NCBI RefSeq assembly: GCF_020907405.1 | Contig: NZ_JAJJOE010000004.1 | Span: forward strand, 484,591 to 548,590 | Origin: Arthrobacter sp. zg-Y769 | Lineage (GTDB): Bacteria > Actinomycetota > Actinomycetes > Actinomycetales > Micrococcaceae | Length of the DNA stretch: 64,000 nucleotides | Reading direction: 5' to 3' | In this document: piece by piece, positions 34,218-45,593 of the stretch | How positions within the stretch are numbered: the first letter of the stretch is position 1 | Layout: the number at the start of each line of letters is the position of its first letter | Notes under the pieces: model-generated | Told to the model about the DNA's origin: nothing | The model's input: only the letters and a program-made list of their open reading frames with translations | Database searches by the model: none | Position numbers and translations under genes: made by a program

Positions 34218-35525
34218 CTAACGGTTTGCAGCAGCGGGGGCAGCGGCGAGATCCGCCACCTCCGGGTACAGCGGGTGGGCCTGCGCAAGGGCGGTGACGC
34301 GCTCGCGCAGGGGCGCCAGGTCTGAGTCCCCGCGTGCGATGAGGGCCTGGGCAATGATGTCTGCAACTTCACGGAACGCGTCTTCGCCGAAGCCGCGGGT
34401 GGCCAGGGCGGGGGTGCCGATCCGCAGGCCCGAGGTCACCATCGGCGGCCGCGGATCGAACGGCACGGCGTTGCGGTTCACGGTGATGTCGATCTGCGCC
34501 AGCCGGTCTTCGGCCTCCTGGCCGTTGAGGGCCGCGTTGCGCAGGTCAACGAGCACCAGGTGCACGTCGGTGCCGCCGGAGACCACCGAGATGCCTGCGG
34601 CTGCGACGTCGTCGGCCAGCAGGCGTTCGGCGAGGATCCGTGCGCCGGTGAGCGTGCGCTCCTGGCGTTCCCGGAATTCGGGGGTGGCGGCGATCTTGAA
34701 GGCGGTGGCCTTGCCGGCAATCACGTGTTCCAGCGGGCCGCCCTGCTGGCCGGGGAACACTGCCGAGTTGATCTTCTTGGCAATGTCGGCGTCGTTGGAC
34801 AGGATGATGCCGCCGCGCGGTCCAGCGAGCGTCTTGTGCGTGGTGGTGGTGACCACGTGGGCGTGCGGCACGGGGCTGGGGTGCAGTCCCGCGGCCACCA
34901 GGCCGGCGAAGTGGGCCATGTCCACCATGAGGTAGGCGCCGACTTCGTCCGCGATGCGGCGGAACTCGGCGAAGTCCAGCTGGCGGGCGTAGGCGGACCA
35001 GCCGGCCACGATCAGCTTGGGCCGGTGCTCCTTGGCAAGGGCCTCCACTTCGGCCATGTCCACGCGGTGGTCCGCTTCGGACACGTTGTAGGGAACGACG
35101 TTGTAGAGCCGGCCGGAGAAGTTGATCTTCATGCCGTGGGTCAGGTGTCCGCCGTGCGCCAGGGACAGGCCCAGGATGGTGTCCCCGGGCCGGATCAGGG
35201 CGTGCATCACCGAAGCGTTGGCCTGTGCGCCGGAGTGCGGCTGCACGTTGGCGAAGCCCGCGCCGAACAGGGACTTGGCCCGGTCGATCGCCAGCTGCTC
35301 AATGACGTCCACGAATTCGCAGCCGCCGTAGTAACGGCGCCCCGGGTAGCCTTCGGCGTACTTGTTGGTCAGCACCGAGCCCTGCGCCTCCATGACGGAA
35401 ACCGCGGTGTGGTTCTCGGAGGCGATCATCTCCAGGCCCTGCTGCTGCCGGCGGAGCTCGTTATCGATCTGCTCCGCGACCTCGGGGTCGACTACCGCCA
35501 GGGAATCGTTGAGGTAATCGCTCAC
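34218..35525 (-). CDS. glyA: Serine hydroxymethyltransferase
   Basis: A 435-residue PLP enzyme interconverting glycine and serine with 5,10-methylenetetrahydrofolate. The PLP lysine is in [16 protein letters not shown], preceded by the conserved [31 protein letters not shown] and [13 protein letters not shown] are also typical. A GTG start overlaps the gcvH stop by four bases, so it is translationally coupled to gcvH. In this operon it uses the methylene group released by the cleavage system to make serine for SdaA. Chromosomes often carry a second glyA elsewhere. Confidence 0.95.
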   Translation of the reverse strand: MSDYLNDSLAVVDPEVAEQIDNELRRQQQGLEMIASENHTAVSVMEAQGSVLTNKYAEGYPGRRYYGGCEFVDVIEQLAIDRAKSLFGAGFANVQPHSGAQANASVMHALIRPGDTILGLSLAHGGHLTHGMKINFSGRLYNVVPYNVSEADHRVDMAEVEALAKEHRPKLIVAGWSAYARQLDFAEFRRIADEVGAYLMVDMAHFAGLVAAGLHPSPVPHAHVVTTTTHKTLAGPRGGIILSNDADIAKKINSAVFPGQQGGPLEHVIAGKATAFKIAATPEFRERQERTLTGARILAERLLADDVAAAGISVVSGGTDVHLVLVDLRNAALNGQEAEDRLAQIDITVNRNAVPFDPRPPMVTSGLRIGTPALATRGFGEDAFREVADIIAQALIARGDSDLAPLRERVTALAQAHPLYPEVADLAAAPAAANR

Positions 35526-35899
35526 AGGTCACCGCCGTTCTTCTCTGCGTATTCCTCGGCACTGAGCAGTGCGCCCTCGGCCGTGGCGTTCACGGTGAAG
35601 AGCCAGCCGGCGCCGTACGGGTCCTCGTTCAGCAGGGCCGGGTTGTCGATGGCCTCCTGGTTGATCTCCACGATTTCGCCGGACACCGGAGCGTAGAGGT
35701 CCGAGACGGACTTCGTGGACTCAACCTCGCCGCAGGTTTCGCCCGCCGTGACCGTGTCGCCGACGGCGGGCAGGTCAACGTAGACGACGTCGCCGAGGGC
35801 GTCTGCAGCGACGGCGGAAATGCCGACGCGGACGGGGCTGGAGGAGTCTACCCACTCGTGTTCGGCGGAATAGCGGAGTCCTGCGTTTACTTTGCTCAT
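35522..35899 (-). CDS. gcvH: Glycine cleavage system H protein
   Basis: A 125-residue lipoyl carrier. The lipoyl lysine is Lys63 in [14 protein letters not shown], on a hairpin, with the N-terminal RYSAEHEWV and C-terminal [12 protein letters not shown] of the family. It carries the aminomethyl group from GcvP to GcvT. It follows gcvT by 256 nt, a large gap for this operon, filled by an inverted-repeat element. Overlaps glyA by four bases. Confidence 0.95.
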   Translation of the reverse strand: MSKVNAGLRYSAEHEWVDSSSPVRVGISAVAADALGDVVYVDLPAVGDTVTAGETCGEVESTKSVSDLYAPVSGEIVEINQEAIDNPALLNEDPYGAGWLFTVNATAEGALLSAEEYAEKNGGDL

Positions 35900-35949
35900 C
35901 TTGGGCCTCTCGGGAAGTCTTGGTTGTTTCGTTCTCTAGGTCAAAGTCT

Positions 35950-36050
35950 AGGTCGGGGCGCCGGAAGCGCGGCATTCTGCCGCCCTTAGACACCTCGCTC
36001 GTTCCTCGCTCGGCGATGCGGGCTACACAGAATGCCCCGCGTCCGACCCT
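35950..36050. repeat. Long inverted-repeat element inside the gcv operon
   Basis: AGGTCGG (from 35950) pairs with CCGACC near 36043, and GCGCGGCATTCTG (from 35967) pairs with CAGAATGCCCCGCG (36028-36041), enclosing a 48-nt loop that has CCTCGCTCGTTCCTCGCTCGG. The element fills most of the 256-nt gap between gcvT and gcvH. The whole gap has no coding frame. It could be a mobile palindrome or an RNA structure adjusting gcvH-glyA-sdaA levels. Confidence 0.6.
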
Positions 36051-36155
36051 TTACATCGCCTCACCAAAGCATCCACCCACTTACGTGAGCCGCTCTCAGG
36101 CCTGCCGCACCACATGACCCTGCGCCGCCGCCAAAAGCGTCTTTTGTCTTTGGCG

Positions 36156-37286
36156 TTACTGCTTGCTGCGCTTATAGAACGGAAGCTCGACAACCGTGAA
36201 GGATTCGGGCTTTCCACGGAGGTCCACTGAGAGGGTGGTGCCGGGTTCCGTGTAGGCCTCATCCACGTAGGCGAGGGCGACAGGGAAGCCGAGGGTGGGG
36301 CTGGGAGCGCCGGAAGTGACTTCTCCGATGACCGTTTCGCCGTCGCTGCTGAGCACCGGGTAGGAGGAGCGGGCGGAACGGCGGCCGGAGCCCTTCAGGC
36401 CCACGAGGCGGCGGGCAGGCCCGGCGGCCTTGCGGGCTTCGAGGGCGGAACGGCCCACGAAGTTGCCCTCCTTGGAAAGCGCGACCACGGGTCCCAGGCC
36501 GGCGGCGTACGGGTCCGTGTCCAGCGTGAGTTCGTTGCCGTACAGCGGCATCCCGGCCTCCAGGCGGAGCGAATCGCGGCAGGCCAGGCCTGCCGGAATC
36601 AGGCCCCGGCCCTCCCCGGCGGCGAGCAGCACAGACCAGAGGGTCCCGGCGTCGTCGTTGGGGACGTAGATCTCGAAACCGTCCTCGCCGGTGTACCCGG
36701 TGCGGGCCACGAGCAGGTCCAGGGTGCGCTCCCCCGCCCGGATGCCCACGGTGGCGGCGGCGTAATACTTCATCCCGGTGACGGCCTCGGCCTGCTCGGC
36801 AGGGACCAGTTCCAGCAGGATGGCTTCGGCCGCCGGACCCTGCACGGCCACCAGCGAGGTTTCCGCCGAGACGTTGGTTACCGTGACATCGAAGCCCTCG
36901 GCGCGGGTAGACAGTTCGGCGGCGACGGTGTCCGCGTTGCCGGCATTGGGCACCACCAGATAGGAATCCTCCGCGAGCCGGTAGCTGATCAGGTCGTCGA
37001 TGATCCCGCCGTCGTTGTTGGTGATCAGCGAGTACTTCGCCCGTCCGGTCTTCACCGCGGAGAGCTTGCCGACCAGGGCATAGTCCAGGAACGCCCCGGC
37101 GTCGGGCCCGCTGACCTCCACCTCGCCCATGTGGGAGAGGTCGAACAACCCGGCTGCGCTGCGCACGGCCTTATGTTCGGCCAGCTCGGAGCTGTATTTG
37201 AGGGGCATCTGCCAGCCGCCGAAATCGGTGAAGGAGGCACCCAGGCGTTTGTGCGCTTCGTAGAGCGCCGTGTACTTCTCAGTCAT
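36156..37286 (-). CDS. gcvT: Glycine cleavage system aminomethyltransferase (T protein)
   Basis: A 376-residue folate enzyme that releases ammonia and passes methylene to tetrahydrofolate. Signature parts: FTDFGGWQMPLKYSSELAEH at the start, LFDLSHMGEVEVSG (catalytic Asp region follows), TGYTGEDGFEIYV and the C-terminal SGAPSPTLGFPVALAYV. It lies 12 nt after gcvP on the same strand and is probably translated with it. Size and all landmarks are normal. Confidence 0.95.
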   Translation of the reverse strand: MTEKYTALYEAHKRLGASFTDFGGWQMPLKYSSELAEHKAVRSAAGLFDLSHMGEVEVSGPDAGAFLDYALVGKLSAVKTGRAKYSLITNNDGGIIDDLISYRLAEDSYLVVPNAGNADTVAAELSTRAEGFDVTVTNVSAETSLVAVQGPAAEAILLELVPAEQAEAVTGMKYYAAATVGIRAGERTLDLLVARTGYTGEDGFEIYVPNDDAGTLWSVLLAAGEGRGLIPAGLACRDSLRLEAGMPLYGNELTLDTDPYAAGLGPVVALSKEGNFVGRSALEARKAAGPARRLVGLKGSGRRSARSSYPVLSSDGETVIGEVTSGAPSPTLGFPVALAYVDEAYTEPGTTLSVDLRGKPESFTVVELPFYKRSKQ

Positions 37287-37298
37287 GGGGTCTTCCTT

Positions 37299-40157
<2,859 letters not shown>

Positions 40158-40204
40158 AAGAGGCTCCAGGAAAGGCAGACGGGGGTACGTCGACGACGAC
40201 GGCT

Positions 40205-40405
40205 CCTCCCCGCTCTGTATTGGACCTGAGAGATTCCGCGGGTGTACTTCCGCTTGCACCGTCGGTGAGCCTCCGGCACGGCCGGGACTGCTTTCCAGAG
40301 TTGCCTCGCTGTGGCGGTACGGGGGCCTGAGAGATTCCCGGGGAGGGTTTGCTCCTACGGCGCCCGCCGATGCTGATGCGCATCCGGCGGAACTCTCCCG
40401 CCACG
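40205..40405 (-). promoter_or_regulatory. Tandem glycine riboswitch (two aptamers)
   Basis: On the minus strand two glycine-aptamer copies lie head to tail. Each holds the conserved GGAATCTCTCAGG core near its 3' side (plus-strand complements at 40225-40235 and 40326-40336). Aptamer 1 opens at about 40404 with GGCGGGAGAGTTCC and has the GTAGGAGCAAAC loop; aptamer 2 opens near 40300 with ACTCTGGAAAG and closes by TACAGAG near 40212. A linker of about ten bases joins them. Glycine binding should turn on gcvP-gcvT-gcvH-glyA-sdaA. Confidence 0.93.
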
Positions 40406-40451
40406 GCTGATAAAGGCATATTCAGTTGGAACTGCTGGTGTGACAGAGCCA

Positions 40452-40480
40452 ACCTTAGCCTGCACCCGGTGCCTCCTCAA
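40452..40480 (-). promoter_or_regulatory. Promoter of the gcv operon
   Basis: Minus-strand TTGAGG (40475-40480) and TAAGGT (40452-40457) with a 17-bp spacer. Start of transcription would fall near 40445, about 40 bases before the first aptamer. Confidence 0.6.
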
Positions 40481-40701
40481 CCCTCGAACACACCCGGGCA
40501 CGGGGCCCCGCGGGCGTCCGGGAACGCAGCCGCACCCCGTGTGACCTGCAACGTCACATCCCCGGGAATTTGACGGGGCCTGTCGACGGCTTCCAAACTG
40601 AAATGTCGGCGGTGGCGCCAACATCCAGGGGCCGCCTCTTAGGGCGGCATAGGCGATTACGGCGGACGAGCTGCCGGCGGGTGCCTAATAGAAGGATTTC
40701 A

Positions 40702-42198
40702 ATGTCTGAGCGCATGACCCGCCCACCAAGCGGCAGCCCTGTTACCGCGCCGCAAAACAGCGCCGAAGAACCCCACCTCGCCCGTTCCCTGTCCAGCCGG
40801 CACATCCAGCTGCTGGCCATCGGCGGTGCCATCGGCACCGGACTGTTCATGGGGTCCGGCAAGACCATCTCCGCGGCCGGCCCCTCGGTGATCTTCGTCT
40901 ACGCGATCATCGGCTTCATGCTCTTCTTCGTGATGCGGGCCATGGGCGAGCTGCTGCTCTCCAACCTCAACTACAAGTCCTTCACCGACTTCTCCGCAGA
41001 CCTGCTGGGCCCCTGGGCAGGTTTCTTCACCGGCTGGACCTACTGGTTCTGCTGGGTGGTCACCGGCATTGCGGACGTGGTCGCGATTGCCCACTACGTC
41101 ACCTTCTGGTGGGGCAATGCTCCCCTGTGGATACCCGCCCTGACCTGCATAGTGGTCCTGCTCGCACTGAACCTGCCTACGGTCAAGGCCTTCGGGGAGA
41201 CCGAATTCTGGTTCGCGCTGATCAAGATCATCGCCATCCTGACGCTCATCGTGGTGGGCCTGGTAATGATCCTGACCGGCTTCACGCACGGCGACGGGGT
41301 CACCGCCGGCTTCGGAAACCTCTGGGAACACGGCGGCTTCTTCCCCACCGGCCCCATGGGCTTTGTTGCGGGGTTCCAGATTGCCGTGTTTGCGTTTGTC
41401 GGCATTGAACTCGTGGGCACCACCGCAGCGGAGACCAAGGACCCGGAAAAGAACCTGCCCCGGGCCGTGAACTCCATTCCGATCCGCATCCTGCTCTTCT
41501 ACGTAGGCGCCCTGGTGGTGCTGATGGCCGTGATTCCGTGGAACGAATTCAGCGCCGATGAAAGCCCGTTCGTGGGGATGTTCACCCTGGCCGGGCTCGG
41601 CACCGCCGCAGCCATCGTGAACTTCGTAGTGCTGACTTCCGCGGCATCTTCAGCGAATTCCGGGATATATTCCACTTCGCGTATGGTTTTCGGCCTGGCG
41701 CAGGAGGGCGACGCACCCCGGCCGTTCGGCCGCCTCTCCCGACGCAAGGTGCCCCAGAACGCCCTGTTCTTCTCCTGCACCTTCCTGCTGGCCGGCGTCG
41801 CCCTGCTGTACGCGGGCGAATCCGTCAGCGCGGCATTCACCCTGGTGAGCACCATTTCGGCCCTGTGCTTTATGTTCGTCTGGTCCATCATCCTGATCAG
41901 CTACCTGGTGTACCGCAGGCGCCGGCCGCAGCTGCATGAGGCGTCGAAGTTTAAGATGCCCGGCGGCGTCGTGATGGCCTACGTGGTGCTGGCGTTCTTC
42001 GCCTTTATCCTCTGGACGCTCACCACCAAGGCCGACACCCTGCAGGCACTCCTCGTGACCCCCGTCTGGTTCATCCTGCTGGGCATCATCTACGCCGTCC
42101 TGCGGCGGACCCCCGTGCATCAGGCGCGGGTGGCGGCACACCACGACGACGTCGCCCGCGAGCGCGCGGCGCTCACCGCCGCGCAGACGGGCTCCTAG
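40702..42198 (+). CDS. APC-family amino-acid permease (CycA-like)
   Basis: A 498-residue 12-helix permease read from the ATG at 40702, with GAAGGA six bases upstream; the open frame before it is not coding. Motifs: RHIQLLAIGGAIGTGLFMGSG in helix 1 and MGELLLSNLNYKSFTDF after helix 3. The latter and the IADVVAIAHYVTFWW segment resemble D-serine/D-alanine/glycine transporter CycA. It diverges from the gcv operon, so glycine uptake is a plausible role. The upstream region has a small GCCGCC/GGCGGC hairpin at 40631-40648. It overlaps the next gene by four bases at the 3' end. Confidence 0.85.
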   Translation: MSERMTRPPSGSPVTAPQNSAEEPHLARSLSSRHIQLLAIGGAIGTGLFMGSGKTISAAGPSVIFVYAIIGFMLFFVMRAMGELLLSNLNYKSFTDFSADLLGPWAGFFTGWTYWFCWVVTGIADVVAIAHYVTFWWGNAPLWIPALTCIVVLLALNLPTVKAFGETEFWFALIKIIAILTLIVVGLVMILTGFTHGDGVTAGFGNLWEHGGFFPTGPMGFVAGFQIAVFAFVGIELVGTTAAETKDPEKNLPRAVNSIPIRILLFYVGALVVLMAVIPWNEFSADESPFVGMFTLAGLGTAAAIVNFVVLTSAASSANSGIYSTSRMVFGLAQEGDAPRPFGRLSRRKVPQNALFFSCTFLLAGVALLYAGESVSAAFTLVSTISALCFMFVWSIILISYLVYRRRRPQLHEASKFKMPGGVVMAYVVLAFFAFILWTLTTKADTLQALLVTPVWFILLGIIYAVLRRTPVHQARVAAHHDDVARERAALTAAQTGS

Positions 42199-42818
42199 TA
42201 CACCACCGTCCCCCGGGAGCTGACCGTGGCGCCGCCTCCCGGGGCGCCGGCTTTACTGCTGGCGTCAATCTCCAGTCCGAAGGTGTTCAGCGGCACTTCC
42301 AGGGCGGAGACCAGGTGCGGCACCACCTCCTGCTGGATCCGGGCGATCACGCCCTGCACGTCCGCATCGGAATTAACCGTGACCTTCATGGCCAGGTCCG
42401 GTTCGTCCGCGGTGCCGCGCAGGCGGACCGTGGAGCCCACCACTCCGGGCAGCTGTTCGGTCTCATGGCTGACGGCAGAGGCCAGCACCTGCGGATCACA
42501 CACGGTGACGCCGTGCGCCGGATCTTCCTGTAGACGGAAGGTTCCCGCCGCACGGGCACGGGGAATCTGGGCCAGGAGCCACCACAGCCCCAGGATGCCC
42601 AGGATCACCCCGGCCAGCAGCATGCCCCACGGTGCGTACTCACCCGACAGGAGCCCCTGCCCGCCGGACAGCACCCGGTCCGAACGGCCCGGACTGCCGC
42701 CGATCAGGCGCTCCAGGGTTCCCGCGGCGATAAGTACCGCCGCCACTCCGGCGGCGAGGAACAGGATGCCGAGGATAATCAGCCACGTCCGGTTGGCTCT
42801 TCCTGAGTGATGTCTCAT
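42195..42818 (-). CDS. AmaP-like alkaline-shock membrane-anchor protein
   Basis: A 207-residue protein with two N-terminal helices (WLIILGILFLAAGVAAVLIA and APWGMLLAGVILGILGLWWL) and a C-terminal soluble half ending with VPHLVSALEVPLNTFGLEID, the layout of AmaP, which anchors Asp23 to the membrane in Gram-positive bacteria. Start taken at the ATG at 42818. Last gene of the Asp23 cluster, 28 nt after the DUF6286-like gene. The match to AmaP is by layout and context. Confidence 0.65.
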   Translation of the reverse strand: MRHHSGRANRTWLIILGILFLAAGVAAVLIAAGTLERLIGGSPGRSDRVLSGGQGLLSGEYAPWGMLLAGVILGILGLWWLLAQIPRARAAGTFRLQEDPAHGVTVCDPQVLASAVSHETEQLPGVVGSTVRLRGTADEPDLAMKVTVNSDADVQGVIARIQQEVVPHLVSALEVPLNTFGLEIDASSKAGAPGGGATVSSRGTVVY

Positions 42819-42846
42819 TGCCCCTGCCTTCCGCTGCCGGTCCCCA

Positions 42847-43461
42847 TCAGTCCCGTGTCCGGACGGAGGCCGTGACCTCCGGTACGGGGTCCAGTCCCGT
42901 GGCGGCCAGGCGTGAACGCACGCCGTCCACCACCCAGTGCTGCACATCGGAGGTGCCGTGCAGCGCCGTCGTCACGTCCAGGTGGACTTTGCGTGAGGAC
43001 GCCGTCGCGGAGGCGGAAGCCACCCCGTCAATGTGGTCGCACGTGGAGGCCGCCAGCCGCGCAACCGCGCGCCGGCTCATCACCACGGTTTCCCCTCCCC
43101 GGACCGACGGCACCCCGCCGGATTCCCCCGCCCCGGGCATCCCCGGCATATTCACCGGCTTAGCCCGCAGCGGCAGTGCGGAGAAGTCTCCGGGGATCAT
43201 GCCGCACAACAGCAGAACCAGCCCGATCAGCAGCAGTACTACGGCACCGGTCCAGCCCCGGGTGCTGTCCCATCCGGTCTCGGCGAGCCAGCGCAGCGGT
43301 TCCGTTACGAAAACCGGCCAGCTTCCCTGCACCAGGCGGACGACGGCGGCCCAGACCAGTCCCACGCCGACGGCCAGCATCAGGACGGCGGAAATTGTTG
43401 CGGGAACGGAACGGCTGGGGCGGCGGCGCATGGACACCGGGGGCGGGACCTTCGGATTCAT
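42847..43461 (-). CDS. DUF6286-like membrane protein of the Asp23 cluster
   Basis: A 204-residue protein with a basic N-terminus (RRRPSRSVPA), two membrane helices (ISAVLMLAVGVGLVWAAVV and WTGAVVLLLIGLVLLLCGMI) and a C-terminal Asp23-like fold (VMSRRAVARLAASTCDHIDG, VDGVRSRLAATGLDPVPEV). It overlaps the preceding Asp23-family gene by four bases (ATGA). In actinobacteria such proteins accompany Asp23 and AmaP; the role is presumed membrane anchoring. Confidence 0.65.
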   Translation of the reverse strand: MNPKVPPPVSMRRRPSRSVPATISAVLMLAVGVGLVWAAVVRLVQGSWPVFVTEPLRWLAETGWDSTRGWTGAVVLLLIGLVLLLCGMIPGDFSALPLRAKPVNMPGMPGAGESGGVPSVRGGETVVMSRRAVARLAASTCDHIDGVASASATASSRKVHLDVTTALHGTSDVQHWVVDGVRSRLAATGLDPVPEVTASVRTRD

Positions 43462-43859
43462 TGCAGTTTCCTTCGGCCGCGTAGCTCCCGCTGAGGGGGC
43501 TTGAGCCAGGAAACCGTGATGTCCACCTGCCTCACCTGGACTCCGGTCAGCTCGGTTACCCGTTCGGTGATCCGGCGGCGCAGCTGCTCCGTTGCCTGGC
43601 GCAGGGGCATCGGATAAGGAAGCCCCACGGTGACCTTCAGGCTCGCGATGTTCCCGGCCAGTTCCACACTGGCGTCCGGCCGTGCGGATAGGTCCCCCCG
43701 GCTGCCGATCCCCAGGAATCCGCCCGAGCTGCCGCCCGCAAAGGTTTCGTCCCGGGCTACCTGGCTGGCGGTTTTCTCAAGCACCCGCCGGGCCAGGACG
43801 GTTTCACCGCGGTCATCGACATCGCGCGCCAAACCCGGCGATGCCGAGGGAATGCTCAT
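43458..43859 (-). CDS. Asp23/Gls24-family protein, second copy
   Basis: A 133-residue soluble Asp23-fold protein. Core: VLARRVLEKTASQVARDE, then ASVELAGNIASLKVTVGLPY and RRRITERVTELTGVQVRQVD followed by ITVSWL. It lacks the N- and C-terminal extensions of the larger copy. It overlaps both neighbours by four bases, so the cluster is one translationally coupled unit. Confidence 0.8.
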   Translation of the reverse strand: MSIPSASPGLARDVDDRGETVLARRVLEKTASQVARDETFAGGSSGGFLGIGSRGDLSARPDASVELAGNIASLKVTVGLPYPMPLRQATEQLRRRITERVTELTGVQVRQVDITVSWLKPPQRELRGRRKLQ

Positions 43860-44035
43860 CGGCTTGACGCTTTACCGAGCATTCCCGCAACGTCCACCTT
43901 CCCGTCTGCCACCAACCCCACCAGGAGTCCGATCAGGCCAAACAGGACCGTGATCAGGAAGGCCAGCCAACCACCGAAGGCCAGCACTATTCCCAGTACC
44001 AGCCCGATTACCAGACACCACCGCGTTGCGGACAT
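43856..44035 (-). CDS. DUF2273-like 59-residue membrane protein
   Basis: A short gene, MSATRWCLVIGLVLGIVLAF..., with two hydrophobic helices split by GGWLAFLITVLFGLIGLLVG and a basic tail GKASSR. DUF2273 proteins of this size sit in Asp23 operons of Firmicutes and actinobacteria. It overlaps the second Asp23 gene by four bases (ATGA), and starts 30 nt after the first. Confidence 0.75.
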   Translation of the reverse strand: MSATRWCLVIGLVLGIVLAFGGWLAFLITVLFGLIGLLVGLVADGKVDVAGMLGKASSR

Positions 44036-44065
44036 GGAGTCCTCCTTTTGGTTGTTGTGCGGCCT

Positions 44066-44620
44066 TTACTCCAGGCTCTTGGACTGGCTGGGGGCCGGCT
44101 GCTCGTCCTGGTCATCGTTCTCCTCCGGCAGGTGGACGTCGGTGACATTCACGTTCACCTCCAGTACTTCCAAACCCGTGGCGTTTTCCACCGACCGGAT
44201 GACGTTGCGCCGGATGCCCTGGCTTACCTCCACCACCGAGAAGCCGTACTCCACCACTATGCTGACGTCGATCGCGGCCTGGCGTTCGCCCTTTTCCACC
44301 GTGACGCCGTTGCTGACGTTGGTCTGGGATCCCGGGATCCGTTCGGTCATGGAGCTGAAGGCCCGCCGGGCGGCATTGCCCATGGCGTACACGCCCGGCA
44401 CCTCCCGGGTGGCCATCCCGGCCAGCTTCTGCACCACCGTTTCCTCGATGGTGGTATCGCCCCTGGGTGTGTGCAGCGGCCCGCGCTGGGTGTCGGCGGG
44501 CGGTGACCCCTGGGAGGCCGCCTGCCCCTGGCCGGAGCCCTGCACCGTCTGCACACCCTGGGTGCCCTGCGGATTGGTCGTAGCGGACGTTGCCCCCGCT
44601 GCCTTTGACGGATCTGCCAT
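44066..44620 (-). CDS. Asp23/Gls24 family envelope stress protein
   Basis: A 184-residue protein read from the ATG at 44620 (MADPSKAAGATSATTNPQG), with GCAGGAG upstream. After a 60-residue Gln/Gly/Pro-rich head comes the Asp23 core VQKLAGMATREVPGVYAMG, QAAIDVSIVVEYGFSVVEVS and VIRSVENATGLEVLEVNVNV, then DVHLPEE and an acidic end. Asp23 is an abundant membrane-associated protein induced by envelope or alkaline stress. First gene of a five-gene unit with AmaP at its end, divergent from an ECF sigma gene. Confidence 0.88.
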   Translation of the reverse strand: MADPSKAAGATSATTNPQGTQGVQTVQGSGQGQAASQGSPPADTQRGPLHTPRGDTTIEETVVQKLAGMATREVPGVYAMGNAARRAFSSMTERIPGSQTNVSNGVTVEKGERQAAIDVSIVVEYGFSVVEVSQGIRRNVIRSVENATGLEVLEVNVNVTDVHLPEENDDQDEQPAPSQSKSLE

Positions 44621-44636
44621 GGGAATCATCTCCTGC

Positions 44637-44664
44637 GTTCATTGCGGATGGTTCATTGCGGATG
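44637..44664. repeat. 14-bp perfect tandem direct repeat in the Asp23/sigma divergent region
   Basis: GTTCATTGCGGATG occurs twice in a row (44637-44650 and 44651-44664), just upstream of the Asp23 ribosome site. Position and symmetry suggest a regulator site in the Asp23 leader, or an untranslated-region duplication. Confidence 0.6.
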
Positions 44665-44833
44665 CACCGCGCACGCCCCTTACCGAGGTAATGACGCGCA
44701 GGGACGGGGATCGTCACGCTGGAACGGTAAGTTCGCTCAACTTTCCCCCGGCCCGGTCCGCGGTATTCCGTCACAGTCCCCGTTCTGGGAGAATCGGCGC
44801 AGGTCCGGCCGCTGCCGGACAGGACAGGACACC

Positions 44834-45478
44834 ATGGCAGGATCCGAGCTGCCGCAGGCGGCGCACAACGGCAGGATTTCCCCGCCCACCCGATCGGGGA
44901 ACAACGGGCATACCGATGAGGCGGCCCTGGTCGCGCGGGCCCGGGACGGCGACCTGCCTGCCTTTGAGTATCTGGTGGCGATTTACCAGCGCAGGCTGTT
45001 CCGCCTTGCCTACCGCATGCTTCGGGACCGCGGCGACGCCGAGGACGTCGTCCAGGACACCCTGGCGGCCGGCTGGCGGATGCTTCCGACCCTGACCAGG
45101 GAGGAGGCTTTCGGCGGCTGGATCTACCGCACGGCCACCAACCGGTGCCTGGATGTCCTTCGGCACCGCACTGCCCATCCCCAGGACCTGCCGGGCGCCG
45201 ACCCGCTGGCCGATGCGGCCGCCGTCGTCGCAGCCCGGGAGTCGGTCCTGGAATCGGATCCGCACCACACGGCTGAGGTGGCGGCGGAACTGGAGACGCT
45301 GCGGCGGGCCCTCGCCCTGCTTCCTGCGGATCAGCGGGCCTGCTGGCTGCTGCGTGAAATCCATGGCCAAAGCTATGCGGAGATCGGTGCTGCGCTGCGC
45401 ATCAGCCCGCAGGCGGTACGGGGACGGCTGTCCCGGGCCCGCGAACACCTGGCAGCAGCCATGGCGCAGTGGCACTGA
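44834..45478 (+). CDS. ECF-type RNA polymerase sigma factor
   Basis: A 214-residue sigma factor read from the ATG at 44834; the longer frame starts in the divergent promoter region. Region 2 spans FEYLVAIYQRRLFRLAYRML, DAEDVVQDTLAAGW and the -10 helix WIYRTATNRCLDVLRHR. Region 4 spans LRRALALLPADQRACWLLRE and HGQSYAEIGAALRISPQAVR, which recognises the -35. No region 3 and no adjacent anti-sigma gene. It diverges from the Asp23 cluster and is the likely activator of it. Confidence 0.88.
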   Translation: MAGSELPQAAHNGRISPPTRSGNNGHTDEAALVARARDGDLPAFEYLVAIYQRRLFRLAYRMLRDRGDAEDVVQDTLAAGWRMLPTLTREEAFGGWIYRTATNRCLDVLRHRTAHPQDLPGADPLADAAAVVAARESVLESDPHHTAEVAAELETLRRALALLPADQRACWLLREIHGQSYAEIGAALRISPQAVRGRLSRAREHLAAAMAQWH

Positions 45479-45494
45479 TCCCGTGCAGTTTCCC

Positions 45495-45523
45495 TTGTAA
45501 TTCCACTTCCCAGACAATAATAT
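45495..45523 (+). promoter_or_regulatory. Promoter of malate synthase gene
   Basis: TTGTAA (45495-45500) and TAATAT (45518-45523) are 17 bp apart, about 70 nt before the start codon. It is one of the best sigma-70-like promoters in the window. Confidence 0.6.
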
Positions 45524-45593
45524 CCACGATACGGAAGAAGTAACCGGCATCACTTTATTGCCGTCCACCGGCATTGCCACAGGGAGAATCATT

